Source: Ferrimonas balearica DSM 9799
GTDB taxonomy: Bacteria > Pseudomonadota > Gammaproteobacteria > Enterobacterales > Shewanellaceae
Reading direction: 5' to 3'
NCBI RefSeq assembly: GCF_000148645.1
Contig: NC_014541.1
Coordinates: forward strand, 1,054,001 to 1,118,000
Length of the DNA stretch: 64,000 nucleotides
Shown: in pieces, positions 11,593-22,300 of the stretch
How positions within the stretch are numbered: the stretch's first letter is position 1
Layout of the letters: the number at the start of each line of letters is the position of its first letter
Made by a program: the position numbers and the translations under genes
The notes under the pieces: generated by a model
What the model was told of the DNA's origin: nothing
The model's database searches: none
Seen by the model: only the letters and a program-made list of their open reading frames with translations

Positions 11593-12714
11593 CTACAGGT
11601 CGAAGAAGTACTTGAGCTCGCCCTTGCGGGCGAGCGCGTCGTGGTAGCCCAACTCAATCAGTTCACAGCAGTAGGGCGCCTCAAACATCAGGTAGCTCAA
11701 CAGGCTCGAATCACTGTCCTTCTGAACGCCGATGGTGCGCAGCAGCAGCCGTACCGGCGTCGGCAGCGTCCGGTAGTGACGCCGGGCGATCTCATCCAGG
11801 TCCCGCGAGGGCTTAATCACCAGAGTTTCAATCGGCTTGAGCGGCTGGCTCTGTCGCTGGTCCGGTGGGATCAGCGACAGCGACCGGTTGATCCGTTCCA
11901 GACGCTCCAGGTCGGAGTTGAGGGTATCGGAGAACACGGTATCCAACAGATGCCCGGCAATCTCACTGGTGGCCGGGGCCCGGTGGCGTTGAGCCATGGT
12001 CTGGCGTCCGTGTGGGCTGTCGAGGTTGACCACCAGCAGGCGGCTGGCGCCAAGGTGAATCGGGGGGCTCAGCGGCGAGAGCTGCAATACCGAACCATCG
12101 CCGTAGTGGTCATCCCCCAGGCGCACCGAGGGAAAGATCAGGGGGATGGCGCTGGAGGCCATCAGGTGATCAATGCTGAGCTGGGTGGGCTCGCCGCGCC
12201 GGCGAAAGCGTTGCCAGGGCAGCAGGCTGGGGTCGCCCTGATAGAAGTTCACCGAGCAGGGGTCGTGGTAGCGGCTGACGGATAGGGTGATGGCCCGCAG
12301 ATAGCCACCCTGAATGTGCCGGTCCAGCCGCTCCAGCGGCAGGACGCGTTCCAGCAGGGCGCGCAGCGGCCGGTTATCAAACAGGCTCGGAGGGCGTCCG
12401 GCCAGGCGCCGGCCCAGGGCGAGGTGACCAAAGTGTTTGGCCATGCCGAGGCTGTCAGCGCGGTAGACCTGGTGGGTGGAGAAGTTTTCCCAGACCCACT
12501 CCAGCTTACGCACCCCAAGGTGGAAGCAGCTGGCAAAGCAGGCCAGGGTGGCGGCATTGATGGCCCCGGCAGAGGTGCCGCACAGAATCGGAAAGGGCAG
12601 GCCATGGTTGCGGGGATAGAAACTGGCGATCGCCTTAAGCACCCCAACCTGATAGGCCGCACGGCCACCGCCACCGCTCAGTTGTAACCCGTACTGGTTG
12701 TGCTTTGATGCCAT
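11593..12714 (-). CDS. Patatin-like phospholipase
   Basis: This is a 373-residue serine acyl hydrolase of the patatin/RssA type. The oxyanion-loop motif SGGGGRAAYQVG is at residues 13-24, the nucleophile elbow GTSAG puts Ser48 in place, and the catalytic Asp206 lies in YGDGS (the family usually has DGG or DGA). There is no signal peptide, so it is probably cytosolic and acts on membrane lipids or acyl esters. The C-terminal third (YLMFEAPYCCELIELGYHDA) is shared by proteobacterial patatin proteins. It is a single gene with its own upstream region (12715-12781). The exact substrate is unknown. Confidence 0.88.
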   Translation of the reverse strand: MASKHNQYGLQLSGGGGRAAYQVGVLKAIASFYPRNHGLPFPILCGTSAGAINAATLACFASCFHLGVRKLEWVWENFSTHQVYRADSLGMAKHFGHLALGRRLAGRPPSLFDNRPLRALLERVLPLERLDRHIQGGYLRAITLSVSRYHDPCSVNFYQGDPSLLPWQRFRRRGEPTQLSIDHLMASSAIPLIFPSVRLGDDHYGDGSVLQLSPLSPPIHLGASRLLVVNLDSPHGRQTMAQRHRAPATSEIAGHLLDTVFSDTLNSDLERLERINRSLSLIPPDQRQSQPLKPIETLVIKPSRDLDEIARRHYRTLPTPVRLLLRTIGVQKDSDSSLLSYLMFEAPYCCELIELGYHDALARKGELKYFFDL

Positions 12715-12781
12715 CGTTTCCCGCTAACTCACTCCCTGATAACGAAATTCTAGGCGTTTTTTTGGCCAGGTGGAACGGCAT

Positions 12782-12808
12782 AAAAAAAACCAGGGCCGAA
12801 GCCCTGGT
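12782..12808 (-). terminator. Rho-independent terminator of proS
   Basis: Read on the minus strand, an 8-bp perfect stem ACCAGGGC/GCCCTGGT with a TTCG tetraloop is followed by a run of eight T. It begins 27 bases after the proS stop. Confidence 0.92.
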
Positions 12809-12835
12809 CAGTCGTTAGCGGGGGAAACGCGCCGT

Positions 12836-14548
12836 TCAGGCGAATTTGCCCTTGAAGAACTCCACCACCTGGTCGATGGCCAGTTCGGATTTCTCGCCGG
12901 TCTTGCGGACCTTGTATTCCACGTTGCCGTCGTCGATGCCACGGTCGCCAATCACGATGGTGTGCGGGATGCCGATCAGTTCGTGGTCGGCAAACATCAC
13001 GCCGGGGCGCTCTTTACGGTCATCGAACAGCACTTCAATGCCCGCTGCGGTCAGTTCGGCGTACAGCTTCTCAGCCAGCTCGGCCACGCGGTGGGACTTG
13101 TGCATGTTCATCGGCAGGATGGCCACCTGGTAGGGGGCGATGGCGTCCGGCCAGATGATGCCGCGATCGTCGTGGTTCTGCTCAATGGCAGCGGCCACGA
13201 TGCGGGACACGCCCACGCCGTAGCAACCCATGATCAGCGGGGTGGCTTTGCCGTTCGGGTCCAGTACGGTGGCGTTCATGGACTCGGAGTACTTGGTGCC
13301 CAGCTGGAAGATGTGGCCCACTTCGATGCCACGGGCGATCTTCAGGGTGCCATTGCCACAGGGGCTCAGGTCACCTTCCACCACGTTACGCAGGTCGGCC
13401 ACTTCCGGCAGCGCCACGTCGCGCTCCCAGTTGATGCCAAAGTAGTGCTTACCGTCGATGTTGGCGCCGGCGCCAAAGTCGTTCAGGGTGGCGACAGAGC
13501 GGTCAACGATAACCGGGATCGGCAGGTTAACCGGACCCAGGGAGCCCGGGCCAGCGCCGATGGCGGCACGGATCTCTTCTTCGCTGGCGAAGGTCAGCGG
13601 GGCAGCCACCAGCGGCAGTTTCTCCGCTTTGACTTCGTTCAGCTCGTGGTCACCGCGCACCATCAGGGCCACCAGCTCGTGCTCAGCGCCTTCGACGGCT
13701 TTAACGATCAGGGTCTTAACGGTCTTCTCGATGGCCAGGTCAAACTGCGCCACCAGCTCAGCGATGGTTTTGGCGTTCGGGGTGTCCACCAGAGTCATCT
13801 CCTGGGTGGCTTCACCGCGCTCACCCAGAGCCAGCGCTTCCGCTTTTTCGATGTTGGCGGCGTAGTCGCTTTCGGTGCTGTAAGCGATGGCGTCTTCACC
13901 GCTCTGAGCCAGTACCTGGAACTCGTGGCTGTGGCTGCCGCCGATGGCGCCGGTGTCGGCCAGTACCGGACGGTAGGCCAGGCCCATGCGCTCGAGGATG
14001 CGACAGTAGGCGTCGTACATCGCCTGGTAGGTCTCATCCATGGTTTCCTGATCCAGATGGAAGGAGTAGGCGTCCTTCATCAGGAACTCACGGGCACGCA
14101 TGACACCAAAGCGCGGACGACGCTCGTCGCGGAACTTGGTCTGGATCTGGTACAGATTGATCGGCAGCTGCTTGTAGGATTTGATCTCGTTGCGAACCAG
14201 ATCGGTGATCACCTCTTCGTGGGTCGGGCCCAGAACGAAGTCGCGGTCGTGACGGTCTTTCAGGCGCGCCATTTCGGCACCCATGTCGTCCCAGCGGCCG
14301 GTTTCCTGCCACAGGTCAGCCGGCTGAACCACCGGCATCAGGGTTTCTACGGCACCGGCCCGGTTCATCTCTTCGCGAACGATATTTTCCACTTTGCGCA
14401 GCACGCGCAGACCGCTTGGCAGCCAGGTGTACAGACCGGCAGCAAGTTTACGGATCATACCGGCGCGCATCATCAGCTGATGGCTGACGATTTCCGCGTC
14501 GGAGGGGGTCTCCTTCATGGTGGAGATCAGGGTTTGGCTGGTACGCAT
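12836..14548 (-). CDS. proS: Prolyl-tRNA synthetase
   Basis: ProS charges tRNA-Pro. I placed the start at the ATG at 14548 because it yields [19 protein letters not shown], collinear with the E. coli enzyme, and 570 residues (E. coli 572). An in-frame ATG 45 bases upstream adds an unrelated extension. Class II catalytic motifs are present ([38 protein letters not shown]), as is the long insertion editing domain of bacterial ProRS (roughly residues 220-400) and a C-terminal anticodon domain ([18 protein letters not shown]). The order proS, trmO, rcsF is conserved with E. coli, but two genes are inserted here. Confidence 0.97.
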   Translation of the reverse strand: MRTSQTLISTMKETPSDAEIVSHQLMMRAGMIRKLAAGLYTWLPSGLRVLRKVENIVREEMNRAGAVETLMPVVQPADLWQETGRWDDMGAEMARLKDRHDRDFVLGPTHEEVITDLVRNEIKSYKQLPINLYQIQTKFRDERRPRFGVMRAREFLMKDAYSFHLDQETMDETYQAMYDAYCRILERMGLAYRPVLADTGAIGGSHSHEFQVLAQSGEDAIAYSTESDYAANIEKAEALALGERGEATQEMTLVDTPNAKTIAELVAQFDLAIEKTVKTLIVKAVEGAEHELVALMVRGDHELNEVKAEKLPLVAAPLTFASEEEIRAAIGAGPGSLGPVNLPIPVIVDRSVATLNDFGAGANIDGKHYFGINWERDVALPEVADLRNVVEGDLSPCGNGTLKIARGIEVGHIFQLGTKYSESMNATVLDPNGKATPLIMGCYGVGVSRIVAAAIEQNHDDRGIIWPDAIAPYQVAILPMNMHKSHRVAELAEKLYAELTAAGIEVLFDDRKERPGVMFADHELIGIPHTIVIGDRGIDDGNVEYKVRKTGEKSELAIDQVVEFFKGKFA

Positions 14549-14684
14549 TGTTGTGGGATCCAACTGCAGAAAAGTAGCCGAGTATTTTATCAATTCAATG
14601 GGACAAGTCTATCGCCCTGAATCACCTATCGGGGCCGACAGTATGGCGTTCTGCAACGCCGTCTCCTACTCTGAGACCCATGAC

Positions 14685-16304
14685 ATGGATGTTCCAAGGC
14701 TAAGGATAGTTGTGCACCGTTCTGTCTCCCTGTTGATCATCGCCGCGCTCGGCTGCGCCCTTTCGTTCTGGGCGGCGCACCGCATCGCCCAATCGGAACA
14801 GTCGCTGCTGGAGGAGGAGTTCCGCCACAGCGCTGACAATCAGGCGCAGATGCTGCGCTGGCACCTCAGCTCCCTGTACGACACCCTGAACCAACTCGGG
14901 GTGTTGTTTGAGGGCTCAGAAAACGTCAGTCCGGAAGAGTTTGCCCGGGTGGCTGAGGGGATGCTGTCGCGCCATCGCGAGATTCAGGCGCTGGAGTGGG
15001 TGCCTGCGGTGCCCCAGTCCCAACGCGCCGGGATGGAGGCGATGTGGCGTAAACGTTACCCGGGCTTCAGCTTCAGTGAACGGCAGCACGGTGTGATGGT
15101 CGAGGCCCGTCCCAGGCTGATGTATTACCCGGTGTACTATGTCGAGCCATTTTCCGGCAATGAGCGCGTCTTTGGTTTTGACCTTGGCTCAGAACCGATT
15201 CGCCTGAAGACGCTGATGGCCGCACGAGACCGCGGGCGGTTACTGGCGTCGGAGCCCATCCATCGGGTTCAGGGTGGCCAGGAGCGCACTGCCACTCTGG
15301 TGATGCTGCCGGTATACCGTGGCTTGCCCGGCACCCTGGCCAATCGGCGGGCGAATCTGATGGGGTTTGTGCTGGGGGTGTTTCAGATAGAGAAACTGGT
15401 GCAGGCGGTGTTTTTTAACCGGGCCCACAGTCGCATCGATTTTCGTTTGTTTGATGACACTGCCGATGGTGCGGCGCTGGCGACGGTGGGGGGCTTTGAT
15501 GACAGTATGGCCGACTGGAGTTATGACCAGCCCCTGCCCGATGTTGCGGGACGCCAGTGGCGTCTTCAGGCCCGTCCCCAACCCACATTTTTCCGTGACC
15601 AGCGCTCGTTGTTGCCTTGGATGGTGGGATTGGGTGGCCCAATCCTTATCCTGATTCTGACCAGCATGGTGTACCAGATGCGTCAGCGTAACCTGGCCAT
15701 TGCCGCCTTGGTGGAGCGTCGCACCGAGGAGTTGGACGAAGCCAATCGCAAACTGATTCAACTGACCCTGACCGACAGCCTGACCGAGGTGGGCAACCGC
15801 CGCCAGTTCGACCAGTGGCTCAGTTCGGAGTGGGACGCCGGCCGGCGCAGTGGACGGCCATTAACCCTGATGCTGGTGGACGTGGATTACTTTAAGTCCT
15901 TCAACGACAACTATGGCCATCGTGCCGGGGATAAAGCGTTGCGGTGCATCGCTGCCACCCTGCGGGAGCGTTTACACCGGCCCCGGGATCTGGTGGCGCG
16001 ATATGGGGGGGAGGAGTTTGCCATCCTGCTGCCCGAGACGTCAGACAATGTGCCCTTACTGGCTCAGGCACTGTGTGATGCGGTGGCGGAGCTGGGGATT
16101 CGCCATGAATGTGGTGGCGAGACCGGGGTGGTGACCGTCAGCATCGGTGTGGCGACGCTGGTGCCTGCGGTAGAGCAGCAGGCGGAGCATCTGGTGGAGC
16201 TGGCGGATCAGGCGTTGTACCGGGCCAAGGCCGAGGGACGAAACCGGGTGATCAGCTATGGCGGCCAGGTGCACCTGCAACTGGCCCCCGGCAGCCCGGC
16301 TTAA
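14685..16304 (+). CDS. Membrane diguanylate cyclase with CHASE-type sensor domain
   Basis: This is a predicted c-di-GMP synthase. With the ATG at 14685 it has 539 residues; an ATG at 14643 is an alternative. A membrane segment ([19 protein letters not shown]) is followed by a periplasmic CHASE-like domain ([40 protein letters not shown]), a second membrane segment ([20 protein letters not shown]), a short coiled coil and a GGDEF domain. The active site reads GGEEF (residues 441-445) and the product-inhibition I-site RPRD (432-435) lies five residues before it, so the enzyme looks active and feedback-inhibited. The ligand is unknown. It is divergent from proS and overlaps the next gene tail-to-tail by four bases. 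Confidence 0.9.
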   Translation: MDVPRLRIVVHRSVSLLIIAALGCALSFWAAHRIAQSEQSLLEEEFRHSADNQAQMLRWHLSSLYDTLNQLGVLFEGSENVSPEEFARVAEGMLSRHREIQALEWVPAVPQSQRAGMEAMWRKRYPGFSFSERQHGVMVEARPRLMYYPVYYVEPFSGNERVFGFDLGSEPIRLKTLMAARDRGRLLASEPIHRVQGGQERTATLVMLPVYRGLPGTLANRRANLMGFVLGVFQIEKLVQAVFFNRAHSRIDFRLFDDTADGAALATVGGFDDSMADWSYDQPLPDVAGRQWRLQARPQPTFFRDQRSLLPWMVGLGGPILILILTSMVYQMRQRNLAIAALVERRTEELDEANRKLIQLTLTDSLTEVGNRRQFDQWLSSEWDAGRRSGRPLTLMLVDVDYFKSFNDNYGHRAGDKALRCIAATLRERLHRPRDLVARYGGEEFAILLPETSDNVPLLAQALCDAVAELGIRHECGGETGVVTVSIGVATLVPAVEQQAEHLVELADQALYRAKAEGRNRVISYGGQVHLQLAPGSPA

Positions 16305-16918
16305 TCGTCGCGGCGGTCGCCAATAATCCGCGCTGGACTGCCCGCCACCTTGGCGTAGGCCGGAACATCCCGGGTGACCACGGCTCCCATGCCGATAATG
16401 GCGTGATCGCCGATGCTGACCCCATCCACAATGCCCGCCCGGGCACCAATCCACACATCCTTACCGATGGTCACCCCTTTGGAGCTCACCGCCTGTTGGT
16501 ACAGCGGCTTATCCAGTGCCATGCCGTGGTTAAAGGCGTAGATGGTGACGCCATGGGCGATGCGGGTCTGCTCGCCGATGCGGATGCCGGCGCGGCCCCC
16601 GTCCAGGCTGCAACCGTGGTTGATGCTGACCTCACCCTCGATATGGATGGGGCCGTGGAGAAAGCAGCCTGCGGCGATCATGGTCTGCCGACCGATGTAG
16701 ACCGGCCGGCCCGGTTCGGCGAACAGGGCCAGATCCGGCGCGATAAAGCAGTCCGGCTCAATGGTGACGGTTTCCAGTGCCGCCAATCGGGCCTGAATCT
16801 CCGCCTGCCAGGGCTCCGCCCAGGCCCGGTGCTTGGGTTTGAGCCGGTAATAGAGCCAGGGCATCCAGGCCAGGCGGCGCTGGTGCTGGGCCCGGTAATC
16901 CTCAGGAGCTAATGCCAT
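16301..16918 (-). CDS. Hexapeptide-repeat acyltransferase (maltose/galactoside acetyltransferase-like)
   Basis: The 205-residue protein is a probable acetyl-CoA-dependent O-acetyltransferase. Its C-terminal two thirds form a left-handed beta-helix ([19 protein letters not shown], ending in [20 protein letters not shown]). YAFNHGMA holds the His expected as catalytic base in this family. The N-terminal 60 residues ([18 protein letters not shown]) are not recognisable. The ATG at 16918 overlaps the trmO stop by one base; a GTG at 16921 is also in frame. Coupling with trmO and rcsF suggests co-transcription, but the acceptor (sugar, lipid or envelope polymer) cannot be told. Confidence 0.83.
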   Translation of the reverse strand: MALAPEDYRAQHQRRLAWMPWLYYRLKPKHRAWAEPWQAEIQARLAALETVTIEPDCFIAPDLALFAEPGRPVYIGRQTMIAAGCFLHGPIHIEGEVSINHGCSLDGGRAGIRIGEQTRIAHGVTIYAFNHGMALDKPLYQQAVSSKGVTIGKDVWIGARAGIVDGVSIGDHAIIGMGAVVTRDVPAYAKVAGSPARIIGDRRDD

Positions 16919-17628
16919 CACAACCGCACCACGGCACAGACGCTGTTCACCTCATCCTTAACCTGCCAGCGCAGGTCCCAGTCATACAGTTGCACGCCGT
17001 AGACCCGTTCCGGTTCCGCCTGCTGGTAGGCAGGGCGCGGGTCCTGGGCCAATACCTGCCGGGCCAGCTCGGTAAAGCCGGGTTGCTGACGCTCCGCTTC
17101 CGCCAACTGCGCTTCCGCCTGGGGCTGCACCGTCATGGTCATCTGCGCCGGGGGCTCCTGAGCGTAACCGCCCTGGGCGTCCGGGTGGGCGTCGGAGTAG
17201 GGGATATAGGGCTTGATGTCGTAGATGGGCGTGCCATCCAGCAGGTCGATGCCGGACACCTCGAGATAGTGTTGTTTGCCCTGCTGGCCGATACCGTGCA
17301 GTCGCACCACCGAGAGCCCCAGACCGTTGGGGCGGAAGGTGGCGCGGGTGGCGAAGACGCCCAGTCGGGTATTGCCGCCCAGCCGGGGCGGCCGCACCAT
17401 CGGTTTCCAGCCCTGGGCCTGGTTTTCATGGAAGCCCCAGATCAGCCACAGGTGGGAGAACTGCTCCAGCCCTTTGAGGATCTCCGCCCGGTTGCACTCC
17501 CCCTGCAACAGCAGGCGACCGATGGCCGCCGGCACCAGGTTAGGCTGGCGCGGAATGGCAAATTTTTGGCGATAGGGGGATTGGCAGAGCGCCACCGGGC
17601 TCAGCAGGTGACCCTCACTCATCGACAT
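16918..17628 (-). CDS. trmO: tRNA (N6-threonylcarbamoyladenosine-37-N6) methyltransferase TrmO
   Basis: TrmO (YaeB) uses S-adenosylmethionine to methylate t6A37 of threonine tRNA, giving m6t6A. The chosen start at 17628 gives 236 residues (E. coli 235) beginning [19 protein letters not shown]; a second Met lies two codons in. Family motifs include [42 protein letters not shown] and [15 protein letters not shown]. The start lies inside the end of rcsF, which suggests translational coupling, and the rcsF-trmO pairing is the same as in E. coli. Confidence 0.94.
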   Translation of the reverse strand: MSMSEGHLLSPVALCQSPYRQKFAIPRQPNLVPAAIGRLLLQGECNRAEILKGLEQFSHLWLIWGFHENQAQGWKPMVRPPRLGGNTRLGVFATRATFRPNGLGLSVVRLHGIGQQGKQHYLEVSGIDLLDGTPIYDIKPYIPYSDAHPDAQGGYAQEPPAQMTMTVQPQAEAQLAEAERQQPGFTELARQVLAQDPRPAYQQAEPERVYGVQLYDWDLRWQVKDEVNSVCAVVRL

Positions 17629-17998
17629 TGCCCTGCTTGATGGCCTGGCCATAACAGGCCCGGGCGGCAACACAGCCGGGTTGCTCCTCCAGCGCCAGGC
17701 ACTGGTGCAGGCGAACCGCATCGGCCCCAAGCTTGCCCGCTTGCAGACGCATATCGGTGCGGGCGTCGGCGTCATTGGCCGGCACATCGCGGTTGTCGCT
17801 TTGGCAGCTTATCCCCTCCACCAGGCCCAATACGGTGGCATTGCCGATGGGGGTGTCGGCACTGAGCAGGGCCACCTGGCTGGGGGCAAAATACTGCTCA
17901 AAATTGTCGCGACTGAGGTTGGAGTTGATGGCGTAATCGCCAGCGCAGCCGGTTAACAGCAGGGCAGTAACCGAAAGGGAGAGGAGATAACGGGGCAT
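17615..17998 (-). CDS. rcsF: RcsF-like outer-membrane lipoprotein
   Basis: In enterobacteria RcsF senses envelope stress and signals to the Rcs phosphorelay. This 127-residue protein has a signal peptide with the lipobox LLTGC (lipidated Cys18). It also has four further cysteines at 65, 100, 109 and 115 in the pattern of the two non-consecutive disulfides of RcsF (ISCQSDNRD, LHQC, QPGC, RACYG). Its position directly before trmO supports the assignment. Whether this organism has RcsB, RcsC and RcsD cannot be seen here, so a role in Rcs signalling is inference. Confidence 0.88.
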   Translation of the reverse strand: MPRYLLSLSVTALLLTGCAGDYAINSNLSRDNFEQYFAPSQVALLSADTPIGNATVLGLVEGISCQSDNRDVPANDADARTDMRLQAGKLGADAVRLHQCLALEEQPGCVAARACYGQAIKQGNVDE

Positions 17999-18046
17999 AG
18001 GCTCAGTTGAGTGACCAAGGTATGCCCCGATTGTATCAAGCTTTTG

Positions 18047-19309
18047 TTAGCGTTGACGGTACTTTTGGTAGAGGCGCTGGTGGCGGTTGTCGAGGTCGAC
18101 GGCGCGCCCCTCCAGGTAGAGGCCGGTGACGTTGCCCTGGCCCATATCGAGCAGGTCGCCGTCACTGATCACCAGGCTGGCACGCTGGCCCACCGCCAGG
18201 GTGCCCATCCCTTCCACCCCAAGCAGGCGGGCCGGCACCTCGGTGATGGCACTGAGCGCCACCTCGGCGGGCAGGCCGTAGGCCACCGCCTGTCCGGCGG
18301 CAAAGGCCAGGTTGCGGCTGTCCCAGCTGCCGGTCCAGGCCAGCGCCAGGGTGATGCCCTTATCGTGCATCAGGCCCGGCAGGGCGAAGGCGTGGTCGTA
18401 GGGTTCGTCGATACGACGGGGCAGGCCGTTGGCGTGGGTGTAGATCACCGGCACCTCCATGGCCACCAGTCGCTCGGCAACGTGCACGGCGTCGTAGCCC
18501 CCCACGATAACCGCCGGGAATCCATATTGCTCAACCAGATCCAGTGCCTGCTCAATCTGGCGGGCGTCATTGGCGTGGATAAACAGGGTCAGCTGGCCTT
18601 CGAACAGGGGACGCATCGCTTCCCAGCGGGTGTCCACTGGCAGGCTGCCATCCTGGGCCTGGTGGTAGCGTTGGGCGGCTTCAACGCTTTGGTAGAGCTC
18701 ATCCAGTCGCGCCTCGCGCTGCTGCTGAGTGGCTTTGCGCTCTTCGACATCCCCCTGGGGCAGGTCGGCACGGGGCCAGTACAGATGCAGGCCGGTGTCC
18801 TGCTGTACCAGGCTGTCATGCAGGTTCCAGCCATCCAGTGCCACCAGCGCGGAGCGACCGGCCAGCAGGTCACCTTCCGGCACCAACTGGGCGTAGCCGA
18901 TGCCATTGCGGCGGACCGTCGGGATCACCTCGGAGTCCGGGTTGAAGGCCACACTGGCACGCAGTTGCGGGTTGTGATCACCCACTTCGTAGGTGTCCAC
19001 GGTGCTGCGGACCATGCCGATCTCGCGCAGACCGAGCTGGCTGTCCAGTGCGATCAGGGCGGGGTAGAGATGGTGGCCCGAAAGGTCAATCACTTCGGCA
19101 TCGGCCGGGGCGTCCAGAGTGGGGCCCACCGCCTGGATAACGCCGTCGGCGATCAGCAGGTCGCCCTGGGGCAGCACACCCTGGCTGACGGTGTGCAGAG
19201 TGGCGCCCTTAAACAGCACCACACCGCTCTCCTTGGCCGGGATCAGGTCGTGGGCCTGGGCCGGGATAAGGCTGGCCAGCAGGGCCAGCGATAGGGTCAG
19301 AAATCGCAT
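18047..19309 (-). CDS. Secreted amidohydrolase-family protein lacking the metal motif
   Basis: The 420-residue exported protein has a cleavable signal peptide (LSLALLASLIPAQAH). The fold is that of the amidohydrolase superfamily: an N-terminal beta-sandwich strand (KGATLHTVSQGVLPQGDLLI), a TIM-barrel region, and the closing LGVEGMGTLAVGQRASLVIS. The position that normally carries His-x-His after strand 1 reads YPALIALDSQLGL, with no histidines, so the usual binuclear metal site appears absent. It lies 12 bases after the 1018-residue amidohydrolase and is surely co-transcribed with it. It may be an inactive partner subunit; no substrate can be named. Confidence 0.8.
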   Translation of the reverse strand: MRFLTLSLALLASLIPAQAHDLIPAKESGVVLFKGATLHTVSQGVLPQGDLLIADGVIQAVGPTLDAPADAEVIDLSGHHLYPALIALDSQLGLREIGMVRSTVDTYEVGDHNPQLRASVAFNPDSEVIPTVRRNGIGYAQLVPEGDLLAGRSALVALDGWNLHDSLVQQDTGLHLYWPRADLPQGDVEERKATQQQREARLDELYQSVEAAQRYHQAQDGSLPVDTRWEAMRPLFEGQLTLFIHANDARQIEQALDLVEQYGFPAVIVGGYDAVHVAERLVAMEVPVIYTHANGLPRRIDEPYDHAFALPGLMHDKGITLALAWTGSWDSRNLAFAAGQAVAYGLPAEVALSAITEVPARLLGVEGMGTLAVGQRASLVISDGDLLDMGQGNVTGLYLEGRAVDLDNRHQRLYQKYRQR

Positions 19310-19321
19310 GTTGCGGGCTCC

Positions 19322-22300
19322 TTAGTGGTGATGCATGACCAGGCGGCCATTAACAAAGTGGCTGACGGAGTCGCAGTGCCACTCCGGTGTCTCCTCCGGG
19401 GTGACATCGAGGTCACCGCTGCCGGCGGGCGCATCGTCGGCCAGCAGCTTCTGCAGCAGGGCCTGGCGCTCGTCACTGAGGCGTCGGCGCTCGGCCAGGT
19501 CGCGCTGGCGGTCGAAGTAGGGCTTGCCGGCAATCCAGGTGGTTTCGGCGCGGGCATAGACCGACAGCGGATTTCCACTCCACAGCACCAGATCCGCCTG
19601 CTTGCCTTCGGCGATGGAGCCGACTAGGTGATCAATCTTGAGCTGTTGGGCTGGGTTGATGGTGATCATCTTCCACGCTTCCTCCGGGCTCATATCGCAG
19701 TACATCACCGATTTGGCGGCTTCCTGATTCAGTTTGCGGATCAGGTCGCGGCTGTCGGAGTTGATGCTGGTGTTCACCCCCTGTTCGGTCATGATGCAGG
19801 CGTTTTGCGGAATGGCGTCGTACACCTCGAACTTGTACGCCCACCAGTCGGAGAAGGTGGATGCGGTGGTGCCGGCGGCCGCCATCTCCCGTGCCACTTT
19901 GTAGCCTTCGAGGATGTGGGTGAAGGTCTGCACCTTGAAGTCCATCTCTTTGGCCAGATCGAGCAGGGCGATGATTTCGGACTGCACGTAGGAGTGGACG
20001 TGGATATGGCGGTTCTCCTCCAGAATCTCCGCCAGGGCATCCAGACGATAATCCGGGCGCGGCGCCAGGGTGCGGCGTTGGGCACTGCGGCTCAGGTCGT
20101 CATAACGCTGCTGGGCAGCGCGATACTCGCGGGCGGCCTGGAAGGCGTCGCGATACAGCGCCTCCACCCCCATCCGGGATTGCGGGTAGCGGGTGACGTA
20201 GTCATCGCCCCAGTTGGACTGCTTGACGTTCTCCCCCAGTGCGAACTTGATGCTGGGCGGTGCAGCGTCGAACTTCAGCCCTTCGGCATTCTCGCCCCAA
20301 CGCAATTGAATGGTCTGGGCTTGCCCGCCAATGGGGTTGGCGCTGCCGTGCAGCAGCTGGGCGGTGGTCACGCCGCCGGCCAGGGCACGGTAGATGTGGA
20401 TGTCGCTGGGGTCGAGGATGTCGCCGATGCGCACCTCGGAGGTGATGGCGTCGGACCCCTCGTTGGTGCCCCCATACAGGGCGATGTGGGAGTGCTCGTC
20501 GATGATGCCAGCGGTCAGATGTTTGCCGGTGCCGTCGATGACCCGGTAACCGCGGGGCGTCTCCAGGTTTTTCCCCACTTCACGAATGCGGCCATCGCGC
20601 ACCAGCACATCGGTGTCGGTGAGGATGCCACGCTCGTCACTGGTCCAGACCGTGGCGTTTTGAATATGAAGGTTTTCAGCCTGGGGCAGGGCATCCAGAC
20701 CATAGGCCCGGTTGGGCAGGGTGACGCGACTGACGTACTCCGGACGGTCGGATTCGGGATCCGCTTGTGCGGTACTCTCTGCTTTGCTCTGGCTGGTCAG
20801 GGCCAGAGCCTGGCGCTGGCCATCCGGCAGCAACAGGGTGCCATTCAGCCCGCCGCTGGACGGCGAGAGGCTGAGCACACTGATGCCGGGGTAGCCCAGG
20901 GCATCCAGTCGAACCTTACCATTGAGCTGGTATGGGTTGACGTTAACGTCAAACAGCTCAAGGCTGGCTTCGCCACTGGAGAGGGAAGCGCTCAGCTCGT
21001 CCTGATTCTCCACCAGCAGGCTCAGTTCATTGTCGTCCAGCGTCAGGGCAAACTGGCCGAGATAGGGCGGAGTGTGGTCCACCTCAAGCGGATGATATTG
21101 CCCCTGCAGATAGAGCGCCTGCAATTGGCCATCGGCAAACAGATCGCCTTTGGCCACTACCAGATCGGCGCGGTAACCCGGCGCGATTTTGCCAGCCTGG
21201 TCGGCAATGCCGGTGATTCGGGCCGGCACCGTGGTCAGGGCGGCCAGTGCATCGTCAGCGCTGAGGCCATGCTCGATGGCGGTTTTCAGGCGCGGCCAGA
21301 ACTGGTCCGCTTCAATGCCGTATTGGGTCAGCGCAAAGGGCAGGCCAGCTTCGGCAACGGCGGCCGGGTTGCCCGGGGTGCGTTCCCAGTGGCGCAACTG
21401 ACGCAGACTGATGTCCAGCGCATCACCGCTGCTGTCGAGACTGGGTTTGGCGGCCTGTTTAAGAGGCAGAATCAGGGTGGCATTCCAGCGGCTCAGATCA
21501 GCCAGGCGTTCAAACTCCAGACCGGTGCCCAGCAGCGCAGGCTTGACCTCGAACTCACCCAGCAGGCGCAGGGCGCGGAGGGTGTCATCGGGATGGTAAC
21601 TGGTGAACACCACCTGCTGCTCAGGCAGGTTGGCCAGTGGCGCGAGGCTTTGCTGGGGTTCCAGTTCGGTGATGAGTCCCTTTTCTGATTGGGCCTGATA
21701 CCAGCGGGCATCGGAAAGCGTCTGTCGAATCAGCGCCATTGAGCCCATGATGGAGGCCGGGTACTCCTGATAGCCGCTGCCCCGGTCAAAACTGATCTGG
21801 TGGGCGCCGTCGCTGCGATAGATCAGCGGGTGGTTCTCTTTATCGGCCAGAGAAACGGTGACGGCCTGGCCGCGGAACACCCCATCCTGAATGCTGCTTT
21901 GTACCGCAGTGAACCCATTATTACGCCATTGCCCGGCGCTGTCGTCGGGCTGAAAGTGTTCGGCCCAGCGCATCTCACTGTGAACGGAACTGTTGTAATG
22001 ACGGGCACCAATGGGTTCGATTTGATATATCGGGCCGTCATCCGGTGCGCCGGGGTATTCCCAATCAAGACCATAATCCGCGTAGGGATCAATAAAGCCC
22101 GGATACAGGGTATAGCCGGTCATATCGACTTGATAGGCACCATCGGGGATGGATACGCGTCGGGAAACGGCGCGGATAATGCCGTCTTCAATCAGGATTG
22201 TGGCGTTATCCAATACCTTGCCAGGTTCGGTAACAATTCGAGCGTGGGTCAGTGCGGTAAGGCTGGGGGTTTTATCCCGTATCCCTAATTCAGGCTGGGT

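Noticed and set aside
11611-11632. GCTCGCCC/GGGCGAGC hairpin as terminator of the Kef-type gene
   Set aside because: It lies within the coding end of the patatin gene and has no T-run; probably a codon-level coincidence.
12770-14620. Open frame of 616 codons on the plus strand opposite proS
   Set aside because: Shadow of proS; it even runs through the proS terminator hairpin.
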